Part shown: in pieces, positions 28,535-43,500 of the stretch | Position numbering within the stretch: position 1 is the first letter of the stretch | Layout of the letters: each line of letters begins with the position of its first letter | From: Chrysomallon squamiferum | Taxonomy: Eukaryota > Mollusca > Gastropoda > Neomphalida > Peltospiridae | Reading direction: 5' to 3' | Length of the DNA stretch: 64,000 nt | Assembly: GCA_012295275.1 (NCBI GenBank) | Contig: CM022671.1 | Coordinates: forward strand, 11,501,178-11,565,177 | The notes under the pieces: model-generated | What the model saw: the letters and a program-made list of their open reading frames with translations, nothing else | What the model was told of the DNA's origin: nothing | Database searches by the model: none | Position numbers and translations under genes: made by a program

Positions 28535-31500
28535 CACATATATATTATATATATATATATATATATTTATATGTATATATGTATGTATGTTTGTATGAAT
28601 CCATGTGTGTGTATATGTAGAAAGGTAGGTGTTAAGAGGATTCAAATACAATTTCAGTAAGATGCTAAAGTAGCCTATATACTGTTGGCATTAAGTTTCT
28701 GTTCTCATATTATCATTATCAAAATTCCAGTCCTGATACTGCCATTATAAATATATGTTGAAATGTCATTAAACATTTCTTTCAGTAATAAATTTATAAG
28801 AACTTAAAATAACATGCTAAACAGTTTTCTTCTTTGGAATATTTTTCTTCTGTGTCTTGTCAGTTTATAAATTATTGTTAGAGGCAGATTGTAGCTTAGT
28901 GGTTGAACTGTGATAGCTGACAACATTAAGTCTACTGGTAGACAAAACAGTTTTAAACAACCAGTTTGTCAAAGTCAGGGTATGTGTTCAAGGAAAAGAA
29001 TCAAATAAAAATCATTTACTGCTAATTGGTAAGAGTAACCCTAGGTTTGGTTTCCTCCCACTTATTATACCATACCATACTTGACACTTAATAAACAATA
29101 ATGATACAGTTAGTTAGAACATCAGAATGCAAGTGGTAATCATTTTAGTTGGCAAAAAGGATGTAACTGGAAAATACAAAGGTTTTGTTTAGAGAAAGTT
29201 AAAATATAATCAGTATCCATGGAGTGCAAAATCATGTTTACTATTAAAGCATCTAAATAATATATATTGAATATGATGTTTTTATTTAAAAAATTTATCA
29301 TTGCCTTTATAAAATAAGACCAATGACAGACGTTTTTCCTGCTCTGTTTTTTAAAATACCATTTGTAAATGAAACTGGTTTCTGTAAGGAAACTTGCTTC
29401 AAAACTGTAATAGTTTTTCTCTTTTCTAACAGAAGAAAGGAATGTTCTTTTGTAACATTTTCAGATGGAAGTGAATAAAATAACATCAACAAAAAGAATG
29501 AGGAAACTGTTTTCTTCACTCACATCCTGTTATTTTTATTATAAGTTTTCTAAATTGTTTTTCTAGAACTGTCAATTCAGACTTAATAAAAAGAAAATTT
29601 GTTACTAGAAATAGGATGTAGTTCAGTTATTAGAGTATTGGCCTGAGGCAGTCTAGAACACAGGATCAGTTATCATTAGTATACCCTTTGGGCTGTTTCA
29701 CATTCTAACCAGTGACCCATGACATCAAACATAAATAATACGTTTTCCTTTCTGGAGTAGGGTGTTAATAAACTAGTGCAGCCTGTGTTTTTATTTCATT
29801 TTATTTTATTATTCTGTTTCTTTCCCTCTCAATTTTTAATTACCATTGTTACTGATTCCTACTTGTTATAAGCATTAATAAATATTACATGTTATTAAAG
29901 TTTTTTTTTTTTCCAACTGATGCTGTAACTCTAAAAATTGTTATTATTCTGTACATATAATATTACATTTGTCAAAAAAACAAAAACAAATAAACCCTGA
30001 CAATTTAGTAAGTTTTAAATGACATGATAAGTAAAGTAGCAATAAGATAAACTGACCATGAGAGGCCTCATTGTTTATTACCATATTTATTCTAATAAAG
30101 GTTAGTCTCCATGTTTACAAGTGAAAACATTTACTTGAAAGTGTAGAAAAATGTATTTAGGCTTTTTATATGTACCACTACAAATACACATGATTAAAGA
30201 ATAAAATATATAATAAAAAAAATTACCTGGAATATTCAGAAAAATAGTTTGCACAAAACAGATAAACAGAAATAACAGAGGAAGTATACAAAAGTATTTG
30301 GGTCATTTATTTATATAGGTATACTTTAAAGAAGTGGGGAGGTCTTAACATATCTAGTGTTGTAATCATTCAATTAAACAACAGGTTAATGATCTGTAAT
30401 ACTTTCCTGATTCTGCTTGATTACAGTGATAATATGTTCTCAGCATATACACATGATATATTGATTATCAATGGTGGGTGTACTCGGATGTTTTTATCAG
30501 TCAATTTATTTATTACACTGAATGTTGTTTGGGAATCCTACAATGAGGAATATTCAGGCATTTTACCTTGTTTCAGAAAAAGAATAGCAGATATGGTTTT
30601 GTTTTCTGTTTTGTGTGGATAATGTGCAGGAATTTTATATATCTGTTTGCAGATTTGTAAAACATACCTATGGATAAGTATGGATGTATGTATACCTATT
30701 TGTGTGTGTGTGTGTGTGTATGTATGTGAATGTGTGTGAGAGAAAGAGAGAGATGGTAAGTCCATATATGTGACCGTAATTGTACATATACAGTTGACAT
30801 TTTTTTTGATTGAGACAACTACAGGCTGCTTGTTGTGAGTTTACTTTTCGTGGTCATTCTGGAGATCACACCGTTTAATTTGTAACAGACTTGATTAGCA
30901 GTGTTTGGGTTCAGAATGTTGAGAGGTAGGCCATTTTATGATGGATTAATTCAGTTTCTCTTAGAAAAGCAATTTCATCTTGGAACCTAATCAATGGGAA
31001 AATACTGTACATAAACTGAATAACAATCACACACACAAATATAATTAATTTAAAATACTGATTTTCTTTATGTCAGACTCTACAGTTGGTCTTCTTTTGG
31101 ATTCCTTCAGTTTATTATTTCCTAATTTATGAGAGATTTCAGTGACAAATATTTTGATTTGTAATATTAAAATCACTAATTCATGGATAAACTGAAAACT
31201 ATGGATTTTTGGAATGTATGTATGTTTAGTCTGATTTTTGTTAATACAGTGACTGTGTTGTATGAGTGTTACGTTACTAAGTTATGTAACTAAAAGTGTA
31301 TTTATATACATATATTCAACTTTTGTAATTATTTTGTGTTTGTCTGTTTGTGATTTATTCTTTTTTAAATTTAGTTATATATGTCATTAATAATGTAATG
31401 ATTTATTTTGTTTTACTGGGTTAAGCTTGAAATAGTTTGTGACAGCACTTTTTTGAAAATGCTGATATATATAAATATGTCCACTACTGTTAGCTATAGA

Positions 31501-34500
31501 TTTAAATGTACTTACAGAGAATTATAATGAATGTAGTTTTGTAGGATATTTATCATGACTGACTAATATATGTCTCTCATATTCATTTGGTGATTACAGT
31601 TTGCAATTAAGATGAAATAATATGTTAAGTTCTTTTTTTATTTCTTTCATTGATAAACAGTTTATTTTATAATGTTATTTTTCATGATATTTCTGAAATT
31701 TTATTGGAATTTTAGTTTGAGAATTAATGGGATATATTTTGAGTTTCAATATACTTATTAAAATTACAAATTTTAGTTTCAATATGCTTATAAAAAATAC
31801 AAATGTTAGGATTAATATTCTCTTAAAAATTACAAAATGTCAGTTTTAGAATGTGTATAGATGTGTCAAGTTCAGTTCACATTTATTGTATAATTTTTTC
31901 AGGAGTTGGAAGAAACAGCAGCAGATGAAGCAGCAGCAGCAGATGTGGAGGAGAACAAGCCTCAAGACAAGCTGTACAGAGTTGCAGAAGAGCTGTGTAA
32001 GACTGAGAAAGATTATGTAACTCGTCTGCATCTTCTTCACCAGGTGAGATACACACGCAGGTGTTTCCTAACACACCCCACGTTTTAAGCATTTTGGAAC
32101 AAGTAGTGTTAAGTGAAGAGGATTTTTTCAGTTATTAAATGTAAACTTAATAAAAAATTATCTGTAGAATATATATAATTTTATCTTTTGTTGACAGTCT
32201 TCTTTTTGTCTGATGTTGTTAGTTTTTTTTGGGGGGGTGTTTTATTATTGTTTTTATTGTCATTGTCATTACTAACATCACAGTCCCTATCAGGTTAATA
32301 CTTAATAATTTCAAAATCAGACATACGGATTAGTCTATTTTCAAAGCTTTAAAATATTTTTATAATAGCAACTTGTCTGTGGAATGTCTAAATTGTTCTT
32401 TCTATTCAAATAAGCAATGTCATAAAGTGGTATATCTCAGAATTATGATCCAGTTACGCATAAATATTATTAATGATTTTGTTTTAAATGTGGCAAAGAC
32501 TTAAATATGAAAGAAAAGATCAGTATGTTCAGCAGACCCATTGTTTTACAGAATGGACATGCTACAGATGTGATGGTCCACAGTAACATTTCAATCATGA
32601 TCATTGTTAAACTTGCTTGTTCCAACTGTCACAAGTATCAGTCATTAAATGTTCTGAAAACTGGTTTTAAAAGGTCTTAAAATTATCTTAAATATGATTT
32701 TATGAGAGGAGTCAGAATCACAGCATTATTATATTTATGATCATCATTGTCATCATCATCATCATCATTATTTATTTAGTTATTTAGTTAAGATAAAATA
32801 AGTTTAGACATACATAATTACCAAGTGGGTCTTTTTTTTCACAGTGTCTCTTTAATGAAGCTTCAGTTGTTGTTTTTTCTTTGATTTAGACTTTTTTTTG
32901 GTAAACCTCATCACTTCTAGATTGAAATTAAAGAAAATGACTTTCATAAATCATAAATGTTCAGAAATCTGAATTATTTGACTCATACATTTTATAACTG
33001 AATGTTTTCCAAACATCTGTTACCAGAGTGAAACCACATTCTCCACTTTGTTTATAAATGAGATATTTGTTGTTTTCAGGTGTTCCACTTTCGAATAAAA
33101 ATGAAAAATCGTCAAGAGAACTTTCTGCGAGATGAAGAGATCACCAAGATGTTTTCTAACATAGAGAGTATTTACCAGTTCCATCACGACTTCCTGCTGC
33201 CTCAGCTGGAGGAGAGGATGACCAACTGGTAACTATCAGTGTAGCTGAAAGTCAGAGATACACAGAAAATAGTGTACAGATTTCAGTTCAAAGCTTTGCT
33301 TTTGATCCAAGGTATAATAGGTTTAGGATCAATAGTCATTAGAGAAGCCTCTAGGTTGCCCCCCTTTGCAGCTTGTGAGACATACAGATTTATATAAAAA
33401 AAACTTTAGAAGTTCTTTCTGGTCTCTGGGAAAGAGAATTTAAAATGATGCTTGCTGTTATACTTTAGTATACTATTCATATTCCTTATGCTACATGTAC
33501 TATTATTATTTGTGCTTCATCTATTCATATTCACTATGCCACATGTATTCCTATTCATTACATATGTTATACTACACCTATATATATTCACATTCTTTAT
33601 GTCACAAGCCTGGTTTTGATTACACACACTTTAATTACATTTCTTACAGGGCCACTCACCCGTACATTGGAGACTTGATGAAGAAGAATGCACCATTTCT
33701 GAAGCTTTACACAGACTACGTGAAAAACTTTGACAATGCAATGAACATGATCAACAAGTGCCAACAGAAATCTAACAAATTCACAGCAATAATTGAAGAA
33801 ATACAAGTAAAGAAATGTTTTTATACAACAACCTTTTTTTTTTTTTTTTTTGATGATTTCAGCAGTGCCGGTATTTAATATTTGAATAATAACAAATTGT
33901 TGACAGACATGTCATAAGCTATTCTTTCTTAAATAATATTTCATTTAACATTATAACTGTCATAGATAAGAGGTTGCATTTCTGATAGGAAATTTGGATT
34001 TAAGCTTTTTTATTCATCATATTTGTACTCATGTACATACTGAACACCCATCCACAAACAGTACATAAATGCACACAGAATAAATATATACTATATATAA
34101 TTACAAATATTGTTTACACTATAAATATCTATAAGTAATGTGAATGATCAAATTATGTCACTTTGTGTTTCCAGCGGGAACCAGAGTGTGGAAATCTAAC
34201 TCTTCAACATCACATGCTAGGACCCATTCAACGAGTGCCAAGATATGAACTCTTGTTGAAAGGTTTTTATTAACTGTTTTTTTATTAATTGCATTGTTAA
34301 GCAATTTCACTTTATTCTCTCTAACACAGGAATGTTTAATCCAGTTATTATAGATTAAGTTCAGCTGCCTAAAAACATTATACGTGCAGTTCAATACAGT
34401 ATTGGCTGTTTATCATTACATATTAAAATCTTTATATAAACTAATGCTTTATCCTGAATTTTATCAGATTGGTAAATGGTTCAGTGTCACATTCAGGTTT

Positions 34501-37500
34501 ATTGATTATGTGTATGAAATAAATATATCATTTAACTGTTCTTATCATTTTATTTCATTGTGAATTTATTTTATTTCAAAAATAACTTTTTCATATTTTT
34601 TTCTTTTCTGAAGATTACATCAAACATCTGCCACCAGATTCCCCAGACCATAATGATTCAAAAGGTAAGAAGGTTTAAAAGCGATCCAAGATTATTCATT
34701 TATTGACGTTTATGCATGTTCACTTATTATTACACCTAATTCTGGGCACAATACTGTTCCCAAAAATTAATTAGGCAGTTTCTGTTTTGCGTGGCACAGA
34801 TTATAATTCAGAAAAATAAAATATTTTATATTTTGGTTTTTCAAAAATATGTTGCTTTGTGGTCATTTATTTCGTTGGCCAGTGACTCAGTCTATGTTGC
34901 GTTGTTGTTCTGGTAAATTTCTATAGTAACAGTATGACTGAATTAATAAAAATTATACAAAGAAGAAAACAAAATGTGTGTAAATTCATACATTAGCATG
35001 TAATAAGCATCTAATTTATTTCCTTTAATAATATTTGTTTAATATGTTTATCTTGTTAATATCATACAAAAACCAAGTTATTTAAAAAACATATATGTAT
35101 TTGTGATGTGATTATTGTATTTGTTTTAGTAATATTTTAAGATTATTGTAGAAATTTATTCTGTGGATTTTTTCAGTTGCTCTTGAGTTGGTAACAACAG
35201 CAGCAAAACATTCCAATGAAGCCATGAAGAAAATAGTAAATATTGTTTTTCTTCAAATACTTTCACATAATGCATTCAAACTTTGTGACTAAATACAGAC
35301 TAAATAGTTGAATGAAAAAAAATTAATGACAGTGTTTTAAAACAATATTTGGTTTTTTGATTAGATAAAATTGTTGATGGAAATACAAAATAGGATTATT
35401 ACTGGTTAAGTAAAGAAAACAGAAGTAACAATGACAAATAATTCTAATTTATCTTTCTCTAAACACTAATGATTTTTCTTTTTCTTTGTCTTTATTTAGT
35501 TAATTATGTTAAATTATTTGAAAGATTATGTCTTCTGATAACAAACTTATTATTTTATCCAGGAAAAATTTGAAAAACTTCTAGAAATCCACCAGAGGTT
35601 GCGAGGGATCAATGTTGATTTTATCAGCCCAACACGAGAACTACTCAGAGAGGGACCAATAACAAAAATATCAGCCAGAAGTGGAGAAAAACAGATTAGA
35701 TATTTATTTTTAGTACGTACCTTTCTTAGATCAGGCAGTTAAATAAAATATACTTTTATATCCGTTTGCTATTTCTGTGAGAAACTGTGGATAATATCAT
35801 CACCAGAACTGATTTCGTTTTTGCTATTATATTATACTGAAATTATTTAACTTTATTTAACTTTAAAAACAATAAACATTTCCCCAATCCTTCAGAACTG
35901 CATTGGAAAAAGTTAAAATGTATGAATGGAAACTGAAGTAAGAGATGTTTGGTTGCAGTTTTATTTTGGAGATATTCCCTCATTTTTAATGCATTTATTG
36001 CTCCTTTATTTTAATTTTTTTTTTAAATTTAAAATTTTTAATTTTCATTTTCTAACTTTAAAAAAAATATATATATGTGGATGCCATGAAAACCTTTTTT
36101 AGGAGAATTATTTGTTAAATTATAGTTATATTTCTTACAATAACTTGATTTTAAACATCAAAAACTTTTATTGTTGCTTTTCCTGTGTTTTCAGTTCAAT
36201 GACATGTTACTCATATGTAGTGAACTGTTGCTGAAAACGTACAAAGTGCGAGCGCAGCTGGACATTGATGGAATGGAGGTATGAAATATTTTTTATTTGT
36301 TTATCACATTGTTACATTATTTACTGTATTATTTGCTTAGGTGATGAAAAGCATCTACATTAATAAATAGAGAGTATTATTCTTCTTTTGTTTATAAAAT
36401 ATAACCATATCTGATTTTATGTGAAAAAACTGAAAGAATTTGAACATTTATATTACATAGATTCAGATTTTTACCTTATTATTCCTCTTTGGAGTTAGAT
36501 TTTATTACTTTTGATTTTTTTGCTTAAATTTATATATTTGATTAGTGTTTTCCATTCTTGATGAATGGATTTGAATATTTTACACCATTGAAGAAGCTGT
36601 CCAATATATATTTTATTTATTTTGTAAAAAAAAATAGATTTGTTTCTATGAGACATGTTTTTATATTTATTTTAACATTAATATATAATATTAACTTTGG
36701 TTTCTTTTTTCATGAGATGCAATTATAATGTTTTAAAAATTTAGTATCTGTTTTACTTATAGTAAAAACCATATTTAAATAATTTTTTTATATCGTGTAC
36801 TTCTGTTCATATATATATACACACAGGCTAAAATAATCAAGTAGCAGCCCACATTTGAAGAATATTTGATTATTTGTTTCAGATGCGAAGTGGTGAAAAT
36901 ACAACAATTCCAAACACTTTTTGTGTCCTAAGCAAACAGAAAGTCATAGAATTAATGGAACATGAGTAAGTAGTTAGTTCTAGTTTTGATGCAGTTATTT
37001 CTATCTGTCTTTCTGTCTGACTGTCTATCTATGTATCTGTCTATTTTCTTCAAAGGTAGACTGGTACTTGATTATTTTGGTTAAAGTAATGTATAGATAG
37101 ATAGATTATAGACATACACACACACACACACGCAATGTTGTTTTACTTATGTTGCCTAAATACATTTGAATTAATTCAGAGTAATTGTTTTGTTTAATAA
37201 TGACACATCACAGAAATTAAATAAAATAAAACAAATTTATGAACTAGTGGATATTGGAAAAAGGTAAACATGTAAATGAATCTCTTTTCAAGATGGCTGA
37301 GAAAAACGAAGCTTTATGAACTGGTTATTATAGTATACAATATATTTATTTGGATTTTTAAACTACCTTTTTTTTCCTCAAAGATTAAAATAATAAAATC
37401 TTTTGAATAATATATGGAATTTAATTCTAAATTTTTCTGTTTCTAGAAACCAAGCTGGAGAAGAGCGAAGTTGGAAAGATGTAAGCAATACCTTATACAT

Positions 37501-40500
37501 CTTTTTAATTACTTATTTTTAAAAAAATGGTAGTATGCAAACTAATGAAAATTACCTTCCACATTTTAATTAATTACTAAGAATGATCATATCAAACTGA
37601 AGGATGAATGAACCACACTTTGAAAACTTTGATTTTCAATTGCTCATTTTTGTGTTTTTTCTGATCTGTGGTGTTACATTTATAGTTTTAAAACAACAGC
37701 ACATTTATTTTAATTTGAAATGTACTATATCTTTTGAAATTATCTTGGGTTTTTTTCAAAGTGTTGTTCAGTTAAACACATTATGTAGAATGGTTATTTT
37801 CTTTTCCTTTTCAGTCAATAAGTAAAGCAATTTCAGATCTTGAACAGAAGAAACAACAATTGCTGTCAAGTTTAGCAGAAATGACTCACAATCAAGAACC
37901 AATGGTATATTTAATGTGTTACTTACACTTAGATACTTCTTTCTTTTTTCTTTTTTCCTTGAATGAATCTGCTCCTATCATTTTCTTTTGTTTTTAATTT
38001 ATAGTTCTTACTCTTGGCATTTTTATTAGATTTCGTAGATTTTTCCAAGTAGATTTTTTAATAATAAATTTAAAAAATATTATATTTCCTGAAATACTTG
38101 TTTTATTTGATTCTTTCTGACTTAAAATTGCTAAATATCTCTCTTGTTCATTTAATTAACCAACTGCAGTGATAAAATATTTTTACTTTCCTATTCAGAA
38201 CAACGTAACAATAATGCAGTACATTTTATTTTAAATTTTACTCAATATACAATTTTTTCAAATTAGCTTTCAGACTCATGTTTAGGACGGAGGGCTCCAT
38301 GTTGGGTTGCCGATGATCAGGCGACATACTGTATGAGGTGTGACAAGGGTTTTTCTACACTGCGCAGACGCCACCACTGCAGAGCGTGTGGCTGGGTGAG
38401 CTGAACAATCCTCACTTCTCTTTATCATTTCACTTTTACATTACATGCTATGCTTCTTTTTTTAATTTTCTTCTTTTTTTTTTAAGTATTGTTTTTCATC
38501 ATCATTATTATTTTTTAGCACTTTCATGAAGAAAAACTAACTTCAGTGTTTAGTATCAGTGACATTATGTTAGCTAGTTTTCAGAGCTGGATTTAACTTT
38601 AAGCATCCCTGACAATTGCTAAATCAGTTTAATTGAAATGCTTTCTTGTTTTACAGGTTATATGTAACAAGTGTTGTCGTAAAGCTCCCCTCGCTTACCT
38701 CAACAACCGGATTGACAGAGTGTGCACCAAGTGCTACTCTGTCATAGTCCACTCCTCAGAAAACACAGAACCTGCACGTAAAGGACCATCAAAACCTTCA
38801 AATGGTGTTCTGCAGGTTTGTTAGATGTGTAGACTCTGTTCTGCTGCTTTTCTTGTCACTGGCTTCTCAGAATTATCCGTCTAAAAAAATGTTAACATTT
38901 TGCCAAACACATTTTACTGCTTTATTCACTGCATTCCTAATGATTATTCACACACAGAATTGTTTGTTTACATTTGTTATAAACATTTCTTACATATTCT
39001 GAATTTACATTAGTCTTTGTATCAGCTGCTTTCTTGTAACTGAAATATATAATATGACACCAAAATATAATTTCTGTGATAATACAAATATTTGTACGAG
39101 CTAGGTAGTAACCATTTTGAGTTGGTAGGACATTTTTCTTGCATCTTCTGCATTATTAAGCCATTGTGTCAGTTCTTTCACATGTGTAATACAATCTCAT
39201 GGCCTGTTTTCACTAACTCGTGTCTGTTTAAGACAAAACTGTTTATTTATGTTACCAGGTTGTTTACTTTTTCTCAGTTTTTATGATTAAAAGAAATCAT
39301 GTTGTATTTGTCTTTGTCGTTTTTCCTCATTTCTCTTTGCCATTGTTTATATAGAGCTTCTTTATTATTTAACACATATACAAAGATAATTTTAACTTAA
39401 AATCAATTTTTTGCTTTTAATTATTATATTCATTGTTGATAAATTTTTATAGTTTATTATTTGATGAATCTGTAAATAAATTAAAAAAACTTAAGCAGTA
39501 ACTTGTATCTATTGCCCCAAAAAACTGATTTAAAACAAAACAATTAGTTAATTTTCATTAAGAAATAAAAATTGTTTGAATCTAAATAATTTATTGTTTA
39601 GATTTTAATATTCCTTTAATCAAGTTAATATATTTTGTAATAAAATTTAATATATATTACACTTTTAATTAATTATATTTATTTAAAATTAAACTTTTAC
39701 TTGGTTAGATTAAGCATACAAATGCATGAATGTTAAATTATTAGTTACTTGAGTCATGTTAAAAAAAGTGAACTAAATTATTTACCATTTTGTATGCTAG
39801 TAATTACATTTATTTCTATAAAAGCATACTATTAATTAACATCACACACACACACATTATCATTTCAGTTGAATGTGCAGTAAGTATGTATCATTATATT
39901 AGTGTGTCAAGGACCATAATTTCACTTCAGTGAATATGTGGATTTATCTCCCTAATTTTACAATTAAATTGCTTCACGTTGGTGAACTTTGTTGAGGGAT
40001 TATTTTGAATTATTTATGTTTGACATCAACTGTTTGTGTGATTTTCATGAAAAACTTTTGAAATCTGGTATGTCTGCACATTATTATTCATTCTACTTGT
40101 TTTGCTAATTATGTAACTGACAGCCATTTGACAAATATTTCCTTCATTTATTTGTTGCTTTTTTATTATGATTACTTATTGTTGACAGTAGGTTTAATTT
40201 GTATTTAGTTTTTGTATAATATTTGATATACTGTGTGTGTGCATTATTTTTAAAACTTTATTTAAAATGGGATTAAATAAAATAAATTTAGTTTTTAATC
40301 AGTAATGCAAGAATTGTGGTTCTAGAAGTAAAAATAATGTTTTCTAAAGTAAAAAGGAAGAAAACGACAACAGTGACAGAGTATTGTTTTATTTTGATTT
40401 AAATTTTATATTGATAAACCTACATGAGAGATTGAGAGTTTGTATGTGTGTGTCTGTGCAGTTAAGTAGCACATACAGTTATTTTAATAATACTGAAGCA

Positions 40501-43500
40501 TGCACACATGCACATGTACAAATGATAAATTATGAAACAGTAAACCCATTGCTCAAACTTTCCTTTTTTATTTTTTATTTTATTTTTTATCCTCAAATAA
40601 AGTATAGATAATATGAATACACATATAGATGGATACTGTAATGTTTTAAAATCATTTCTTTTCCTGACAAAATACCAAAATATATCTGAATATATTTTCA
40701 AAACACTTATATTATTATTCATTGTAATGTCATACCCAAAAATTGACACTATCGGTGTCAGTTTTCAACATAATTAAATCTTCCACTTGGAAATCCTGTA
40801 CCTTGAACATGAAGCTGTTGTTACTTAAATGTTCTTCTTACGTGCATGACAAACTCACCAATGTTTCCTGTCTCAAAACTTCATTTCCTTGTGTATATAT
40901 CTGTAACAGAACTGCTAATAAATGTTAATCACAAAACAAAGATCTGGTTGATATATTACTAATTATTTCTTCAAATAAAACCTAAAATTAAAAATGATAT
41001 TAAAAAAAGTAAAATTAATAAAATTAATAATAATAAATAAAATAATATAAATAAACAGCAGAACAAAATACATGTTAAATAAAGTTAAATAATTTAAACT
41101 TGGGGAAGATGAAAAAAAAAAATGAAATAAAATAACCATCAAATTTAAACTTGGTGAAAATAAATTATAAATATTGAATATTGTAATAATATATGAAGAA
41201 AATACAAAGTAAATGTGCTAACTCAAGTGTAAAACTGTGCTTTTAAAGATTTCTTCTTTTTATACTGAAAGTTGAGAACTTTTTAATCACTATGATAAGG
41301 AAGTATTATACTGAAATAACTGTGATAAATACACAGGAATGATAGTTTCCTTTTTTAAAACACTTGTTTGAATATTATGTACCAAGTGCCTTGTTTAATA
41401 TTTTTTAATTATTAGTTTCTTGTTTTTTCACTGGTTGGTGTTTTCCTTTTTAATAAGGAAGATACATGGATGTAGATATATTTTACCTACAAAGAGATTT
41501 TTCAAAATAGAACACTTTTAAACTTAAGTTTAAAATAATTCACAATTATTAAATGGTTTGATTATTTTTAATAATAATAATAATAATAATAATAATGTTC
41601 TACTCTTAAAAATAGATATATTTTACCTATTTGAGTTTTCATTATATTAAATAATGTATTAAATATGTTTTTATTTAACATTTTGTTTTATAGATATTTT
41701 TTATATTTCACTCTTTTGTATTGTATATGTAATACTTGAATAATTTTTATTTTTATTATTATTATTATTATTATTACTGAGCATAATTTTCTTTGAATTT
41801 GATTTATTACTTCTTTCTTTTCATTTATATTTTATTTTTATTTATTTATAATATAATTATAAGTTTACATTTTTTTTAAATTTTTTTGATAATTGTTTTG
41901 CTGTTATATTTTCTCATTATCATTTTCAGTTCTTCAGTTAGCATGTGTATATTTATTTAATTAATTTTATTCTTTTTATAATTTAGATATAATAATTTTT
42001 TATTTTTTTTTGTTCAGGTTGAGGCATCTGATCCAGCAATTCTGTCAGGCTACCTGTCAATGAGTCCAGACAAAGGCAGGACTTGGATGAAACGCTGGTT
42101 TGCTGTTCACCGTGATTTTGTCATGTATTCTTTTAAAGGAAACCAAGTAAATATAAAAATAATATATGTACAGCTAAATTGCAAAAGGGCTTAAATCCAT
42201 GATTTACAGAATTGATCTTCATACATTGGCTGTTTATGTATGTTATTGGGTTGTTATGTTTTTCCTTGTTTAAAAATAATATATGCCCTTTTGCAGATAA
42301 ATATGATGACAGAAAATCATGGGACTGGAAGTAAAAATAACAAGAAAAGTTTGAAAAATAATAACAAAACCAAAAAAAATTACTCTTTTAAAAGAGATAT
42401 ATTAACAATAATTGCAAGGAAAATGATAATGCAGAATTGTTCTTGTATATGTGTATCATTTTTACATGTAAAATAATGTCCCAATACAGTGATATTTTAT
42501 TACAAGTATAGAATGGTCCACTGAAATAAATAACTAGGTAGAAGATATGACATGAACATTTATATCTTTCAGGACAAATCAGCATTGACATCTCTCCCAT
42601 TACCTGGCTTTATTCCTGAGGTAGCTACAGCCAAAGACACAGATAAAAGTAATGTGTTTAAACTGAGACACAAAGACAAGAAAGTGTTTTTCTACCAGAC
42701 TGACAACGAGAAACAGATGAGAAAGTAAGTCGTTATTTCACATTGTGAACAGATGTACGATAAACAACTATTATGTTTGTGTGCTTGATGTATGTACTAT
42801 GTATTTGTGTGTATGATGTATGTACTGTTATGTACACACATAAGCCATTTACATTCATGAAAGGCAGAATTTTTTACTGTTCACTTTAGCCATAATTATC
42901 ATAATATATTAGAAAAAACTTTTACACAAATGGCTCAGTTTTGGAAACAATTAAGTTCTATATGGACACACTTAAATATTAACACATAGTAACATAGTAG
43001 TATATTATGAGAATTATTTATTTCTTGTGCTTTATGAAATGTGTGTATAAAATTCACAGTTGGTCAATATTGGAAAAAATTTAATTCTACTCCAAACATA
43101 CTGAAAAAGATTAGCAGATAGAAACATGTTGTTAACATAATTCTTTGTTTTATGTGTGTTTAAAGTGTATAGTTGATTTCCACAGATGGTTGAAAAAAAA
43201 AGAATTCTGTACAGAACATACTTAGCTTTATAATATGAAAATTCTTTGTTTATTGTGTTTTTAAACTGTGTATGTAAAATTGACAGATGGGTCAGTGTAT
43301 TGGAGAAACTAGTTAAGCTGGAACTTCCGGACGACTCACAACGTCTTTCCTCACAATCAAGTGCCAGCAGCAGCACTGACAACACTGACAACAGTGATGT
43401 TGACACTAGCATGGCTGACAGCAATCCTGTCAGTCTCAACATGGGTGGCAACAACAAAGACAGTAACACACCAAATGCAGCTGCTGGAGTCGGTATTACT

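Larger units (their letters stand above)
27079..31902 (+). other. Intron 4 (4.8 kb): TA/TG microsatellites and two SINE relics
   Basis: It contains a (TA)n(TG)n(TA)n block at 28470-28590, two decayed tRNA-derived SINE fragments (28881-29062 and 29611-29725) and a (TG)n tract at 30700-30740. The rest is AT-rich with no supportable gene. Confidence 0.7.
32044..38656 (+). other. Compact introns 5-16
   Basis: Twelve introns of about 260-1040 bp between the DH, PH1 and FYVE exons. All are GT-AG, AT-rich and without recognisable genes. Small features are an ATC tract near 32750-32768, a (T)n tract at 33833-33851 and (CA)n at 37116-37131. No alternative exon stands out. Confidence 0.8.

Noticed and set aside
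33265-33420. Possible minus-strand SINE in intron 6
   Set aside because: Only weak similarity to a tRNA B-box region; not enough to support an element.
40384-40928. Open frames in intron 17 as possible alternative exons
   Set aside because: AT-rich, lacking flanking splice sites in the right phase and any FGD similarity.
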